64,000 bases of DNA from Myroides odoratus DSM 2801 (GCF_000243275.1 NZ_CM001437.1:152312-216311), one strand, 5' to 3'; shown: positions 1 through 9,146, counted from the first letter of the stretch. Numbers and translations: made by a program. The notes: a model not told the origin generated them from the sequence alone.

Positions 1-266
1 AATTGAATACCAAAAAATAGTGTTCCATTTGCGCATTGATTCAGACAAAATCCCTTGGTCTTTTGCCCATAGACAAAACACAAGGGCAAAGGAGTATCTT
101 CCCTAAATAAGCCCGATTGTCCTTGTCGGTGTTGAAAAATCAACCCAGGATAACCATCCGCATAGATGCGATAAGAAGCGTGCTTCCAACTCGTTGCATC
201 GGAATACCAATATCCCTTTACCATCCATTGTAAAGCAGTAGGTGGTTCAAAAAGTTGTATTGTCAT
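1..266 (-). CDS. AraC-family regulator, N-terminal part (cut by window edge)
   Basis: An open frame starts at ATG 266 and runs off the left edge, giving 88 residues. It begins MTIQLFEPPTALQWMVKGYW and continues with a YGQ-type beta-strand pattern. This resembles the N-terminal cupin-like domain (DUF6597 type) of flavobacterial AraC transcriptional regulators, whose helix-turn-helix would lie outside the window. The family call is from pattern memory and the DNA-binding domain cannot be seen, so confidence is moderate. The gene lies 25 bp downstream of the 2Fe-2S protein on the same strand and might be cotranscribed with it. Confidence 0.55.
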   Translation of the reverse strand, partial: MTIQLFEPPTALQWMVKGYWYSDATSWKHASYRIYADGYPGLIFQHRQGQSGLFREDTPLPLCFVYGQKTKGFCLNQCANGTLFFGIQ

Positions 267-290
267 TTGGTCTTGAAGTAAAGACTAAAT

Positions 291-569
291 TTAAGAAGAT
301 AAAACGGCAGCTGTGACGTATTTTTCGAATATTTTTTTCGCTTTTTTCTTTGTCACTTCTTTTTTATAGGTATCGTGTTCAGAAAGGTAGACTACAGGAG
401 CCTTTTTACACATGCCTTGACATTTCATTTTACACAACGCGTAATCTGCTCCAAGACCACTTTCTTCCAGTAAGTCTTCAAAGCAGGCTTTGGCTTCTTC
501 ATTGTATCGGCAACATTTTTTTCCATCGCAAACGAAGATTGTTCGCTCACCTTTCTTAACTTTACTCAT
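291..569 (-). CDS. Small thioredoxin-like [2Fe-2S] ferredoxin-domain protein
   Basis: A 92-residue protein with cysteines at 14, 19, 20, 29, 46, 50 and 54 in the arrangement CDGKKCC...C and CKMKCQGMC. This matches the small (2Fe-2S) ferredoxin-domain proteins with a thioredoxin-like fold, where four cysteines bind one cluster. The partner and electron donor are unknown. A longer frame opens at 590, but I prefer ATG 569 because a TATATTTG promoter box at 588-595 overlaps the upstream ATG, so the longer form would not be on the transcript. The C-terminus is lysine-rich. Family assignment is fairly firm, physiological role is not. Confidence 0.8.
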   Translation of the reverse strand: MSKVKKGERTIFVCDGKKCCRYNEEAKACFEDLLEESGLGADYALCKMKCQGMCKKAPVVYLSEHDTYKKEVTKKKAKKIFEKYVTAAVLSS

Positions 570-587
570 TTGGATCAAAGTTTGCTG

Positions 588-595
588 CAAATATA
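588..595 (-). promoter_or_regulatory. Bacteroidota -7 box of the 2Fe-2S gene
   Basis: On the minus strand the sequence reads TATATTTG, fitting TAnnTTTG. Transcription would begin about 7 nt downstream, after the ATG at 590, which decides the start at 569. No convincing TTG element is visible upstream. Confidence 0.45.
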
Positions 596-634
596 TGGTT
601 ATATTTATCTATTCTAAATAAATTTTTAGTTAAA

Positions 635-1729
635 ATGCGCCCAATAAAATTGAGATATTACCTGGTAGGATTTGTTGCGTTCCTCCTACTAAAAACAACA
701 CTGACCGCTAATCCTCAATGGGTTGAACGGTTTTACACCCACGGCTTTTATGCGGTTTATCTGCGTATAATTACCGCTTGTACCAACCTATTCCCCTTCT
801 CTATTGGCGATGTACTTTACTTTGCAGTAGGCCTCTTCCTCCTGTGGAAAATTCGCCAGCTTTGGAAAAAGAACAGAGAAACAAAGCAGCGAATACGCGC
901 GTATGCCCGTTTACTTATCAAAGGGTGTTTTCTTTTTTACGTTGCCTTTAATCTCTTTTGGGGCTTCAACAACTATCGCATTCCCTTAGCCACTCAGCTA
1001 GATTTACAACAGGGATACACCAAACAAGAACTTTTAGAGCTGACGCAAGCTATGATTCAGCAAACCAATGCCTTACAATTGGCTATCACCCAAGATTCAT
1101 TACAAGCAGTTGTGCTGCCCGCCAACAAAGACCAAATTAGACAGGATGCTCAATTTGGCGTACAGCGATTAAGCGAATCAACGCAATGGTTTACCTATGG
1201 AAATCAAAAAGCCAAAGGTTCACTCTATAGTTTGCCTTTAACGTATATGGGTTTTTCGGGCTATGTCAATCCCTTTACTTTAGAAGCGCAAGTCAATACC
1301 AAAATACCCACCTCTACGCTTATCGTTACGTCTTCTCATGAAATTGCGCATCAAGTGGGCTATGCAAAAGAAAGTGAGGCTAATTTTATTGGTTTTCTCG
1401 CCACCAAAAAGCAACAAGATATCCGCTATCAATATTCCGCCAACATATTCGCCTTGCGCTATTGTCTAAAAGCGCTAGGAACTGAAGAAACAGAGGCTAA
1501 TTTCCAAGCATTGTACGCGCAGATTCACCCTGGAGTGCAAACTAATTTAATTGAAAACACACTCTTTTGGCAATCGTATAAAACGGTAACCGATTCGATT
1601 TTCAAGTTCATTTACAGCAATTTCCTCAAGATAAACAATCAAAAAGAAGGCATTCGCTCCTATAATAAATTTATCGATCTACTGATTCACTACAATAAAA
1701 AAGAGCCTGTATTTACAGGCTCTTTCTAG
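635..1729 (+). CDS. DUF3810 membrane-anchored zinc metalloprotease-like protein
   Basis: A 364-residue protein of the DUF3810 family. The first 110 residues hold three hydrophobic segments (about 8-24, 58-72 and 96-110), anchoring it in the inner membrane. The rest is soluble and contains HEIAH at 235-239, followed by ESEAN, with E248 placed as a third zinc ligand, a gluzincin-like arrangement. The natural substrate is unknown. The gene is divergent from the 2Fe-2S gene and converges with NDH-2, leaving one base between the two stop codons. A terminator hairpin for the opposite gene is written into its last codons. Confidence 0.8.
   Translation: MRPIKLRYYLVGFVAFLLLKTTLTANPQWVERFYTHGFYAVYLRIITACTNLFPFSIGDVLYFAVGLFLLWKIRQLWKKNRETKQRIRAYARLLIKGCFLFYVAFNLFWGFNNYRIPLATQLDLQQGYTKQELLELTQAMIQQTNALQLAITQDSLQAVVLPANKDQIRQDAQFGVQRLSESTQWFTYGNQKAKGSLYSLPLTYMGFSGYVNPFTLEAQVNTKIPTSTLIVTSSHEIAHQVGYAKESEANFIGFLATKKQQDIRYQYSANIFALRYCLKALGTEETEANFQALYAQIHPGVQTNLIENTLFWQSYKTVTDSIFKFIYSNFLKINNQKEGIRSYNKFIDLLIHYNKKEPVFTGSF
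1699..1726 (-). terminator. Terminator of NDH-2, embedded in the DUF3810 coding end
   Basis: A perfect 11-bp stem AAAGAGCCTGT / ACAGGCTCTTT with loop ATTT lies at 1700-1725. Read on the minus strand it is followed by a T-rich run (TTTTTTATTG), so it serves the gene ending at 1731. It lies wholly inside the last ten codons of the convergent gene. Confidence 0.75.
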
Positions 1730-1730
1730 T

Positions 1731-3035
1731 TTATTCATTATTTTTTGTAAAACTTTCTTCATTCTTTTTCTTGTATGGTCGTACGATTAAACGCGCTTGA
1801 CGATCAAACATCAAGTAGTTGTATACCCAGTTCCAGAACACCAAGAATTTGTTTCTGAATCCAATCAACGACATCAAGTGGACAAACATCCAAACGAACC
1901 AAGCAAAGAATCCACTAAAGTGAAATTTAGGTAAATCAACTACCGCTTTATTTCTACCAATGGTTGCCATTGATCCCTTGTCATTATAAGTAAACTTCTT
2001 CAATGGTTTTCCTTCTCTCAACTGAATTAAATTCGTTGCTAATAGTTGTCCTTGTTGAATAGCAGGTTGCGCCATCATAGGGTGTCCCATAGGTAAATTT
2101 TCTGTTACCATGGCCGCCACATCTCCAATAGCAAAAATATCCGTAAAGCCTTCTACTTGGTTGTATTCATTTACTTTTAAGCGGTTTCCACGTTGGATAA
2201 CCGAAGCTTCAAATCCATCAATCACAGCTCCCATTACTCCCGCTGTCCAGATTACCGTTTCGGTTTGAAACTCTAATCCTGATTTAGTTTGTACTGTTTT
2301 ACCATCAAAATTGGTTACAATTTCATTCACCCAAACATTTACACCTAGTTTTTCTAAGAATTCCTGTGCGCGTCGAGATGATTTTTCAGACATGGCATCT
2401 AATACTTTAGATCCACCTTGGATCACGTTGATTTCCATTTGTCTGATATCTAAATCGGGATAATCTTTAGGCAAAACGTGTTTCTTCATTTCTGCTAAAG
2501 CGCCGGCTAGTTCTACTCCAGTCGGTCCTGCTCCAACAATCACAAAGTTCATCAACGCTCTTTTTTCCTTTTCATCATTGGTCAATAGTGCTTCTTCAAA
2601 ATTCTCCAATACTAAGCTTCGGATGTTTAACGATTGTGGAATCGTCTTCATCGCCATACTATGCTGCTGAATAGCTGTATTGCCAAAGAAGTTAGTTTTA
2701 GATCCTGTTGCAATAACTAAATAATCAAAAAAGATAGTTCCAATATCAGCTACTACTTTTTTGTTTTCGGTATCGATGCGTTGAACTTGAGCTACGCGAA
2801 AATAAATTCCTTCATAATTTTGAACCACCTTACGAATAGGAAACGCAATAGATCCTGACTCAAGACCGCCAGTTGCGACTTGATAAAGTAACGGTTGGAA
2901 CGTATGATAATTATGCTTATCTAATAAAACAACTTGAAAATTTTTATTTTTCAATTTCTTAGCTAATGCTAATCCACCGAATCCTCCCCCAATAATTACT
3001 ACTCTCGGACGATTAGATGTAGGAATATTCATCAT
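1731..3035 (-). CDS. ndh: Type II NADH:quinone oxidoreductase (NDH-2)
   Basis: A 434-residue FAD-dependent oxidoreductase. The FAD-binding GGGFGG motif is at residues 16-21, the NAD-binding fold has VGAGPTGVELAGALAE near 165-180, and the conserved ATGSKTNFFG and FAIGDVA motifs are present. NDH-2 moves electrons from NADH to quinone without pumping protons. The C-terminal hydrophobic stretch (about 375-410, rich in Phe and Trp) fits a membrane anchor. It is a single-gene transcript with a terminator beyond its stop. A possible -7 box TAAATTTG lies at 3056-3063. Length and motifs are normal for the family. Confidence 0.93.
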   Translation of the reverse strand: MMNIPTSNRPRVVIIGGGFGGLALAKKLKNKNFQVVLLDKHNYHTFQPLLYQVATGGLESGSIAFPIRKVVQNYEGIYFRVAQVQRIDTENKKVVADIGTIFFDYLVIATGSKTNFFGNTAIQQHSMAMKTIPQSLNIRSLVLENFEEALLTNDEKEKRALMNFVIVGAGPTGVELAGALAEMKKHVLPKDYPDLDIRQMEINVIQGGSKVLDAMSEKSSRRAQEFLEKLGVNVWVNEIVTNFDGKTVQTKSGLEFQTETVIWTAGVMGAVIDGFEASVIQRGNRLKVNEYNQVEGFTDIFAIGDVAAMVTENLPMGHPMMAQPAIQQGQLLATNLIQLREGKPLKKFTYNDKGSMATIGRNKAVVDLPKFHFSGFFAWFVWMFVHLMSLIGFRNKFLVFWNWVYNYLMFDRQARLIVRPYKKKNEESFTKNNE

Positions 3036-3352
3036 AACTGCACTATTTTATCTTACAAATTTACGATTATTTATCAAGTTTTGCGTTTCCAGTTTGGGCA
3101 AATGAAGGAAACGCAAACGATCATTTTATCTACTACACAAAAAATAAAGGCTTTTACTATTCAATTACTAAAAAAAGGAGATTAAACTAACGATTCAAAA
3201 AAATTAAGCAAAATACCTTCCTCTTTTTTAATTTGTCCTAATTTTTTATTTAAAGAAAGAATTAACACTCTTCGCCCTATTTACAGGCATTACAGCTTAT
3301 TTCAGGGAGGCCTATCAACAAAAAAACTGACCCAAAAGAGTCAGTTTAATCG
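3036..3352. other. Intergenic region without a gene
   Basis: 317 bp between NDH-2 and the DUF3820 gene. It holds the probable NDH-2 promoter box (minus strand TAAATTTG, 3056-3063) at one end and the terminator of the LysM operon at the other. Between them it is AT-rich and I see no coding frame, repeat or RNA. Confidence 0.6.
3320..3348 (-). terminator. Terminator of the LysM-OsmC-DUF3820 operon
   Basis: Stem AAACTGAC / GTCAGTTT (3324-3331 and 3340-3347) with an 8-nt loop. On the minus strand the stem is followed by a run of T, typical of an intrinsic terminator just after the stop at 3353. Confidence 0.8.
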
Positions 3353-3574
3353 TTAAAAGTTATTTCGAATATTTCGGATTAACGGTTCTAAACCATTTAG
3401 TTTTAATTCGTATACCAAGGCCAATTGTTGTCCTAATTTCCCTTTAGGGAACCCTTTGTTGTGATACCATACGACGTAATATTCAGGCAAATCAATCAAA
3501 TATTTGCCTTCGTATTTGCCAAAGGGCATTTTGGCTTTAGCCAATTCAATCAGTTCTTTTTGATTGTCTAGCAT
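3353..3574 (-). CDS. DUF3820 family protein
   Basis: About 73 residues, with the family pattern MPFGKYEGKYLIDLPEYYVV and WYHNKGFPKGKLG. DUF3820 members are small proteins, some noted as quorum-regulated in Pseudomonas, but the biochemical role is unknown. A longer frame opens at 3589. I choose ATG 3574 because it overlaps the OsmC stop as TAATG, a coupling arrangement also used at the previous junction in this operon. It is the last gene of a three-gene operon. Confidence 0.75.
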   Translation of the reverse strand: MLDNQKELIELAKAKMPFGKYEGKYLIDLPEYYVVWYHNKGFPKGKLGQQLALVYELKLNGLEPLIRNIRNNF

Positions 3575-3981
3575 TATTTTTGCGTCCAATTAAAGGTTAC
3601 TTCTTTCTCAATTTCTGGATGTAAACTCAACAAAACGGGGCAATGCATCGCCACACGCTCTAAAATGATACGCTCTTTTTCATTTGCTGTACTCAACATC
3701 GACAAGTGCAAGGTAATTTTCTTAATTCTCCTTGGGTCTGCCTGCATTTCTTTGTACACTTCGATGGTTGAACCCACTAAATCTACACCTAGTTCATTGG
3801 CTTTGATTCCCATGATGGTCATCGCACAAGAACCTGCTGCATTCGTCACCATATCTGTTGGGGAAAAAGCTTGGCCTTTTCCGTGGTTATCTACTGGTGC
3901 ATCGGTTATAATATGTTCACCTGATTGCAAGTGAACGGATTCTGTTCTTAAATCTCCTAAGTATGTTATTTTTGACAGCAT
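3574..3981 (-). CDS. OsmC family peroxiredoxin-like protein
   Basis: A 135-residue OsmC/Ohr-fold protein. The family's catalytic region is visible as NAAGSCAMTIMGIKANELG around residues 47-66, and a second cysteine occurs in MHCPVLLSLHPEIE near the C-terminus. OsmC proteins reduce organic hydroperoxides through two cysteines. The start codon overlaps the stop of the LysM protein by one base (TAATG), and its own stop overlaps the DUF3820 start the same way, so all three should be translated together. A lysine-rich N-terminus of classical OsmC is absent, as in the YhfA-like branch. Confidence 0.88.
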   Translation of the reverse strand: MLSKITYLGDLRTESVHLQSGEHIITDAPVDNHGKGQAFSPTDMVTNAAGSCAMTIMGIKANELGVDLVGSTIEVYKEMQADPRRIKKITLHLSMLSTANEKERIILERVAMHCPVLLSLHPEIEKEVTFNWTQK

Positions 3982-6008
3982 TACTCTACTACTTTTACGG
4001 TTAAATCATCATTGTATTGCAGGATATACACTCCTCTATTGCGCACAGTTCCTTCTGGATTCTTGCTGTAAACGAATTTATTTTCGATTTCTGTCGATTT
4101 CAATCCCAAGGCACCTGTAAATCCGTCTTTTTGGAACATGCGCAAAATAACGTCTAAGGTTACGTCATATCCGCGAATTGCAAATCGATTCGGTACAACA
4201 TTATTCTGTGCTTTATACTCTCTTGCAAAAGCAGTATCCAAACTCGTTTCACTATCTCTGGTTACTGAAGGATACGTATAGTGTAAAGCAACTAAGGTTT
4301 CAATTTTAATTTCTCCATAGTCAAATACCTCGCTTTTATCAAAAGAAGCAACTTGAATATCGAACTTATCTGTTTTGTTTTTTAATTTATCAGTCAACAA
4401 TAGCGCAGATTCAATGCTGTTCGAATCTAGGATAAACGCATTGTTTTTCCCTGCGACTAAGGTTTTATCGATATCTTTTAATTCTTTTGTTTCGATCAAT
4501 TTAATATTCGGATAGTGACGTTGCATGAAACGCTTCGTAGAAGCTTTCTTTTCGTCTACAATAACCGTAATCTTACTGTCTTTTTGAATAAAGTATTCCA
4601 GCAAGGATTGTTTTAATACATCTCCATAAGGCATCGTTTGCACCAATTGAGAAGATGGATTGGCTTTTTCATTAGACAAAGGAGAAACCAAGATAATATC
4701 GCTATTTGGTAACGCTTTTACTGCATCGTCTACATTGCTTTGAAAAAAAGGTCCGATGACTACTTCTGTCTTCGCCAAGTTTTCACTAGCTAGGATTCGC
4801 ATTACATCTGAGCTACTTTTTGTCTCGTTAGAATCAAAAACTTTAACTGTAAGGGGTAATCCCATACCTACTGCTTTATCAATGGCTAATTTAGCTCCTA
4901 AATAAAAATCCATCGTCATATTTAAGAACCCATCCGTTTTCATGCGTTCACTTGCATTATCTCCAACACGTGAAGTATTAAACGGCAACAACAAAACTAA
5001 TTCTTTTGCGGTATAGCGATCAAGAGACTGCGTCAAATCTACAAAAGAACCTGAAGATTCCATATTCCATTTAGGCGCTGTAGTAGAACCCGAAGTTTTT
5101 ACTTCTCCTGTATGAGGCACTTTTACTTCCATGCCCACTTGTAATCCTTTTCTCAATTCAGGATTGAGTTCAATCAACTCCTCGATAGAGATATTATTTT
5201 CTTTAGCAAGACCAAAAAGGGTTTGCTTAGGTGCTACAGTAATCGTACTATATTGCTGTGCTTCCTTCGGTGTAGTTCCCGTAGTTGTCGGTTTTACCTC
5301 TGGTGTAGTTGTGGTAGAAACAGCTGCTTTACCTACTGCTGGTACTTTTATTTTCTGTCCGCTTTTCAAGCCTTCGCTCAATTCTGGATTTAACTCCATA
5401 ATTTTCTGCACACTGGTTTGATATTCTACAGCTAAACTATACAGCGTTTGTTTAGGTTCAATTTCAATTTCCTTGTATCCTATTTTTGCTTTGTCAATCG
5501 GCGTATCTGCTTTTGTCGCTGCTAGTACGACATTCACTTGTGCAGATTGATCTGTTGTTGCAGAAGTAGCGGAAGGAGAAATATAAAGGTATGTATTGGC
5601 TTTTAATCCGTTGCGTTCCAATTCAGGGTTCCATTGATACAAATCCTGCACACTCACATTGTATTGGCGACTGATACCAAAAACCGTTTCTTTTGCTTGC
5701 ACAAGGTGTGTTTTTCGTTTGCTATCGGTTGGCTGTGCCGTTTGTGTTGTTGTAGGTTTGCTCGTTACAGCAGATTTTGCTTGCGTTTTATTTGCGGGAA
5801 CTTGGATGACATCTCCTTCTTTAATTCCCGTTTTTGCATCTGGATTTAGCCTTAAAATCTCACTGACCGAAATTTTATGCTCTCTTGCTATTTTACTAAT
5901 TGTCTCGCCTTTACTTACGCGATACGTTGTATAATTTTGCTCTTGAGCGAACGTTAATCCACTGGTAAAAATAAATGCTGCTATAGCTATAACAATTCTC
6001 TTTTTCAT
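3981..6008 (-). CDS. Secreted protein with four LysM domains and a type-1 periplasmic-binding fold
   Basis: 675 residues. A signal peptide ends near LTFAQ (residue 22). Four LysM domains sit at about 27-71, 100-143, 179-223 and 253-297, joined by Thr-rich linkers. Each has the pattern QTLxxLAxExxxSxxEIxxLNPEL. From about residue 325 the protein follows the Leu/Ile/Val-binding (type-1 periplasmic) fold, including VVIGPFFQSNVDDAV and RGYDVTLDVILRMF. Peptidoglycan binding is expected from LysM. The ligand, if any, of the second half is unknown. This fusion next to guaA and OsmC is common in flavobacteria. Upstream the promoter box sits in the loop of a hairpin. Confidence 0.85.
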   Translation of the reverse strand: MKKRIVIAIAAFIFTSGLTFAQEQNYTTYRVSKGETISKIAREHKISVSEILRLNPDAKTGIKEGDVIQVPANKTQAKSAVTSKPTTTQTAQPTDSKRKTHLVQAKETVFGISRQYNVSVQDLYQWNPELERNGLKANTYLYISPSATSATTDQSAQVNVVLAATKADTPIDKAKIGYKEIEIEPKQTLYSLAVEYQTSVQKIMELNPELSEGLKSGQKIKVPAVGKAAVSTTTTPEVKPTTTGTTPKEAQQYSTITVAPKQTLFGLAKENNISIEELIELNPELRKGLQVGMEVKVPHTGEVKTSGSTTAPKWNMESSGSFVDLTQSLDRYTAKELVLLLPFNTSRVGDNASERMKTDGFLNMTMDFYLGAKLAIDKAVGMGLPLTVKVFDSNETKSSSDVMRILASENLAKTEVVIGPFFQSNVDDAVKALPNSDIILVSPLSNEKANPSSQLVQTMPYGDVLKQSLLEYFIQKDSKITVIVDEKKASTKRFMQRHYPNIKLIETKELKDIDKTLVAGKNNAFILDSNSIESALLLTDKLKNKTDKFDIQVASFDKSEVFDYGEIKIETLVALHYTYPSVTRDSETSLDTAFAREYKAQNNVVPNRFAIRGYDVTLDVILRMFQKDGFTGALGLKSTEIENKFVYSKNPEGTVRNRGVYILQYNDDLTVKVVE

Positions 6009-6029
6009 CTTGGTCGTTTTATAAAAGCG

Positions 6030-6063
6030 AATAAGTCGCTATACAAATATACAGCGACTTATT
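6030..6063 (-). terminator. Hairpin after guaA that also contains the LysM-operon -7 box
   Basis: Perfect 11-bp inverted repeat AATAAGTCGCT / AGCGACTTATT (6030-6040 and 6053-6063) with a 12-nt loop. The loop reads TATATTTG on the minus strand (6044-6051), a Bacteroidota -7 box suited to the gene starting at 6008. The hairpin lies 13 bp after the guaA stop. It may act as a weak terminator, a promoter operator, or both. No long T run follows. Confidence 0.5.
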
Positions 6064-6076
6064 TATTTTTCTAATT

Positions 6077-7603
6077 TTATTCCCATTCAATTGTTGCAGG
6101 TGGTTTAGAACTGATATCGTATACCACTCTGTTTACCCCTTTTACTCTATTGATGATTTTATTTGAAATCTCCATTAAGAACTCGTATGGTAAGTGTACC
6201 CAATCTGCAGTCATACCATCTGTAGAGGCAACTGCACGTAGCGCTACTACTTTTTCGTATGTTCTTTCATCTCCCATAACTCCTACTGAGTTTACAGGTA
6301 ATAAGATTGCTCCTGCTTGCCAAACTGAATTGTATAATCCGTGTTCTTTTAATCCATTGATAAAGATCGCATCCACTTCTTGTAATAAACTTACTTTCTC
6401 TGGTGTGATATCTCCTAAGATACGGATCGCTAAACCTGGACCTGGGAACGGGTGACGACCTAATAACTCAGGGTCAATTCCCAAAGAAGCTCCTACTCGA
6501 CGTACTTCATCTTTGAATAGCATACGCAAAGGCTCTACTATTTTCAATTTCATGAAGTCTGGTAATCCACCAACATTGTGGTGTGATTTAATCGTAGCTG
6601 AAGGTCCTTTTACAGAGATTGATTCAATTACGTCTGGATAGATTGTTCCTTGTCCTAAGAACGTAGCATCTTGAATCAATTTTGATTCATCATCAAATAC
6701 TTCGATGAACACACGTCCAATGGTTTTGCGTTTTGTTTCTGGGTCTTCTTGTCCTGCTAAAGCATCCATAAAACGTTGAGAAGCATCTACTCCTTTTACG
6801 TTTAGTCCCATTCCTTCATATTGCGTTAATACGTTAGCAAACTCATTTTTACGCAATAATCCGTTATTTACAAAAATACAGTGTAGGTTATCTCCGATTG
6901 CTTTACTTAATAAAACAGCAGCAACGGTAGAGTCAACACCTCCAGAAAGAGCTAAAACTACTTTTTCATTTCCTACTTTAGCACGTAAATCAGCAATAGT
7001 CTCATCTACGAAAGAAGCAGGAGTAAAATCTTGTTTTACACCAGCGATATCTACTAAGAAGTTTTTCAATAATTGAGCACCATCTGTTGAGTGGTATACT
7101 TCTGGGTGGAATTGAATCGCATACGTTTGCTCTCCTTCAATTTTATAAGCTGCATTCGTAACATCTGCAGTACTTGCCAATAAAACTGCATTGGTAGGTA
7201 ATGCTTTAATGGTGTCACTGTGGCTCATCCACACTTGACTGTTTTGTGGAATATCTTTTAAGAAAGGATCCTCTGCAATAAAAGCAAGATTCGCTCTTCC
7301 GTATTCACGTGTATCTGATGGAGCTACTTCCCCACCGAAGAAATGAGCTAAATACTGCGCACCATAACACACTGCTAATAAAGGCATTTTACCTTTAATC
7401 TGAGCAAGGTCTGGATGTAGAGCTTCCTGTGAACGAACAGAATAAGGACTTCCTGATAAAATTACCGCATTATACGCTGATAAATCCTCGGGTAAACCAT
7501 TATAAGGCAGGATCTCGCAGAATATATTTAATTCTCGAACCCTTCTCGCAATTAACTGTGTGTATTGCGAACCAAAATCTAAAATAAGTACATTGTGTTG
7601 CAT
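6077..7603 (-). CDS. guaA: GMP synthase (glutamine-hydrolysing)
   Basis: 508 residues from the chosen start. The class I glutamine amidotransferase domain has the nucleophile C79 (AVCYGAQ) and the H166/E168 pair (QFHPEVY). The ATP-pyrophosphatase domain has the P-loop LSGGVDSTV at 219-227, and the C-terminal dimerisation domain ends PPATIEWE. It converts XMP to GMP with glutamine and ATP. The frame opens seven codons earlier, but the conserved protein begins [13 protein letters not shown] and a promoter (7607-7639) leaves little or no leader before ATG 7603. Confidence 0.97.
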   Translation of the reverse strand: MQHNVLILDFGSQYTQLIARRVRELNIFCEILPYNGLPEDLSAYNAVILSGSPYSVRSQEALHPDLAQIKGKMPLLAVCYGAQYLAHFFGGEVAPSDTREYGRANLAFIAEDPFLKDIPQNSQVWMSHSDTIKALPTNAVLLASTADVTNAAYKIEGEQTYAIQFHPEVYHSTDGAQLLKNFLVDIAGVKQDFTPASFVDETIADLRAKVGNEKVVLALSGGVDSTVAAVLLSKAIGDNLHCIFVNNGLLRKNEFANVLTQYEGMGLNVKGVDASQRFMDALAGQEDPETKRKTIGRVFIEVFDDESKLIQDATFLGQGTIYPDVIESISVKGPSATIKSHHNVGGLPDFMKLKIVEPLRMLFKDEVRRVGASLGIDPELLGRHPFPGPGLAIRILGDITPEKVSLLQEVDAIFINGLKEHGLYNSVWQAGAILLPVNSVGVMGDERTYEKVVALRAVASTDGMTADWVHLPYEFLMEISNKIINRVKGVNRVVYDISSKPPATIEWE

Positions 7604-7606
7604 ATG

Positions 7607-7639
7607 CAAAAATAGATATTTCACACAGACTACAAAAAA
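7607..7639 (-). promoter_or_regulatory. Promoter of guaA with near-leaderless transcript
   Basis: On the minus strand TTTTTTG (7633-7639) and TATTTTTG (7607-7614) are separated by 18 bp, close to the Bacteroidota -33/-7 consensus. Transcription would begin almost at the ATG at 7603. Confidence 0.5.
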
Positions 7640-7787
7640 GTTTTACTGCATTTTTTTTATTGCTAAATTCTCAACACTCTGCCCTAATAAAATGAAAGAC
7701 TTAAATATTTTCACATTCCCATAAATAAAATACTTAAAAAACACGCAAAAAATATTTTACATAGTGCGAACTCACTTGATCTTTACT

Positions 7788-7795
7788 TATATTTG
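7788..7795 (+). promoter_or_regulatory. -7 box of gltS
   Basis: TATATTTG fits TAnnTTTG. It puts the transcript start after the upstream in-frame ATG at 7795 and supports ATG 7855 as the translation start. No clear -33 TTG is seen. Confidence 0.4.
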
Positions 7796-7854
7796 TGCAT
7801 CAAGTATCCCTGTTTCCCTTACGAACAGGAGGAAAAAACTTAAATATACTCAAT

Positions 7855-9060
7855 ATGGATTTTGGAATTTACGAAACCTTAATGTTAGCTTGTTTTGTTC
7901 TTTTATTAGGACATTTTATTGTATCAAAAGTCAATTGGCTACAAAAGTATAATATTCCAGAACCCGTAGTAGGTGGTTTTCTTATTGCCTTATTTACTTG
8001 GGGTGCTCATTCTTTTTTAGGCACTGATTTTACCTTTAATGAGGCCATCCAACAGAGTATGATGCTTGTCTTCTTCTCTTCTATTGGATTAAATGCTGAT
8101 TTTTCTAAGCTGCTACAAGGCGGGAAATCACTGGTTATTTTTCTCGTTATTGCTGCTTTATTTATCGTTTGTCAAAATTCCTTAGGTGTCCTTTTAGCGA
8201 AGGTACTTAACTTGGATTTGAGATTTGGTTTGATTGCAGGATCAATTACCCTTACAGGAGGACATGGTACTGCAGGTGCATGGGCGGATGATTTTGCCGT
8301 TAGTGGAAATCCCCTTTTAGGTGCAAAGGAAATCGGAATGGCTTGTGCTACATTTGGTTTAATTTTTGGTGGCTCTATTGGAGGCCCTTTGGCATACCGC
8401 CTATTGAAGAAAAACAACTACAAAGAAGTTGATCCAGCAACCATCGAAAAGCAAGAGGAAGCACAGGATATTACAAAATCTAAAAACTTCTCTCCTATTA
8501 GCTATACGACCATGATGCATACGGTAACTATGATGGCTATTTGTTTGGTTTTAGGGCAATGGTTAGCGGATTGGAATGCGCAATACTCCTTCAAGTTACC
8601 TACTTTTGTTTGGTGTTTGTTTATTGGATTACTCATTCGAAATAGTTTAACGTATATCTTTAAGTATAAAGTACACAGCAGAAATATCGACGTTGTCGGA
8701 AATACAGGGTTATCTATCTTTTTAGCTTGTGCCTTGATGTCACTGAAATTATGGCTCATTGTGGATTTAGCCTTGCCTATTTTATTGATTCTCTTAATCC
8801 AAGTAGCCCTAATGCTCTTTTTTGCTGCTTATGTTACCTACCGCTGGATGGGGAAAGATTATGATGCCATTGTACTGAGCGCAGGACACTGTGGCTTTGG
8901 ATTAGGTGCTACAGCTACGGCTGTGGCTAATATTCAAGCGGTAACTAATCGCTTTGGTCCTTCTTATAAGGCATTTTTAATTATTCCTTTAGTCGGAGCA
9001 TTCTTTATTGATATTATCAATGCACTTATTTTGAATATCTTTTTGACGTTTATATCTTAG
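7855..9060 (+). CDS. gltS: Sodium/glutamate symporter
   Basis: 401 residues from ATG 7855, nearly all membrane segments. The GltS family signature is visible in two related halves: ITLTGGHGTAGAWADDFA in the first and LSAGHCGFGLGATATAVAN in the second, each a reentrant Gly-rich loop of the Na+ and glutamate site. It imports L-glutamate with sodium at the inner membrane. A longer frame opens at 7795, but its first 20 residues are polar and unlike the family, and the promoter box overlaps that ATG. A purine run AGGAGG lies about 22 nt upstream, rather far for a ribosome site. Confidence 0.92.
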   Translation: MDFGIYETLMLACFVLLLGHFIVSKVNWLQKYNIPEPVVGGFLIALFTWGAHSFLGTDFTFNEAIQQSMMLVFFSSIGLNADFSKLLQGGKSLVIFLVIAALFIVCQNSLGVLLAKVLNLDLRFGLIAGSITLTGGHGTAGAWADDFAVSGNPLLGAKEIGMACATFGLIFGGSIGGPLAYRLLKKNNYKEVDPATIEKQEEAQDITKSKNFSPISYTTMMHTVTMMAICLVLGQWLADWNAQYSFKLPTFVWCLFIGLLIRNSLTYIFKYKVHSRNIDVVGNTGLSIFLACALMSLKLWLIVDLALPILLILLIQVALMLFFAAYVTYRWMGKDYDAIVLSAGHCGFGLGATATAVANIQAVTNRFGPSYKAFLIIPLVGAFFIDIINALILNIFLTFIS

Positions 9061-9119
9061 GGGTTATGAGTTAGAAGTTATGGGTTATGAGTTAGAAGTT
9101 ATGGGTTATGATGAGACGG
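9061..9119 (+). repeat. 21-bp direct repeat, two and a half copies
   Basis: Directly after the gltS stop the unit GGGTTATGAGTTAGAAGTTA(T) occurs at 9061 and 9082, and partly at 9103. It forms the left edge of a larger repetitive intergenic block. Confidence 0.85.
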
Positions 9120-9146
9120 TGAGATGATGAGAGGTTAGGCATGAGC

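Noticed and set aside
5131..5934. Plus-strand frames with many Cys and Val inside the LysM gene
   Set aside because: They are antisense shadows of the Thr-rich linkers and LysM repeats.
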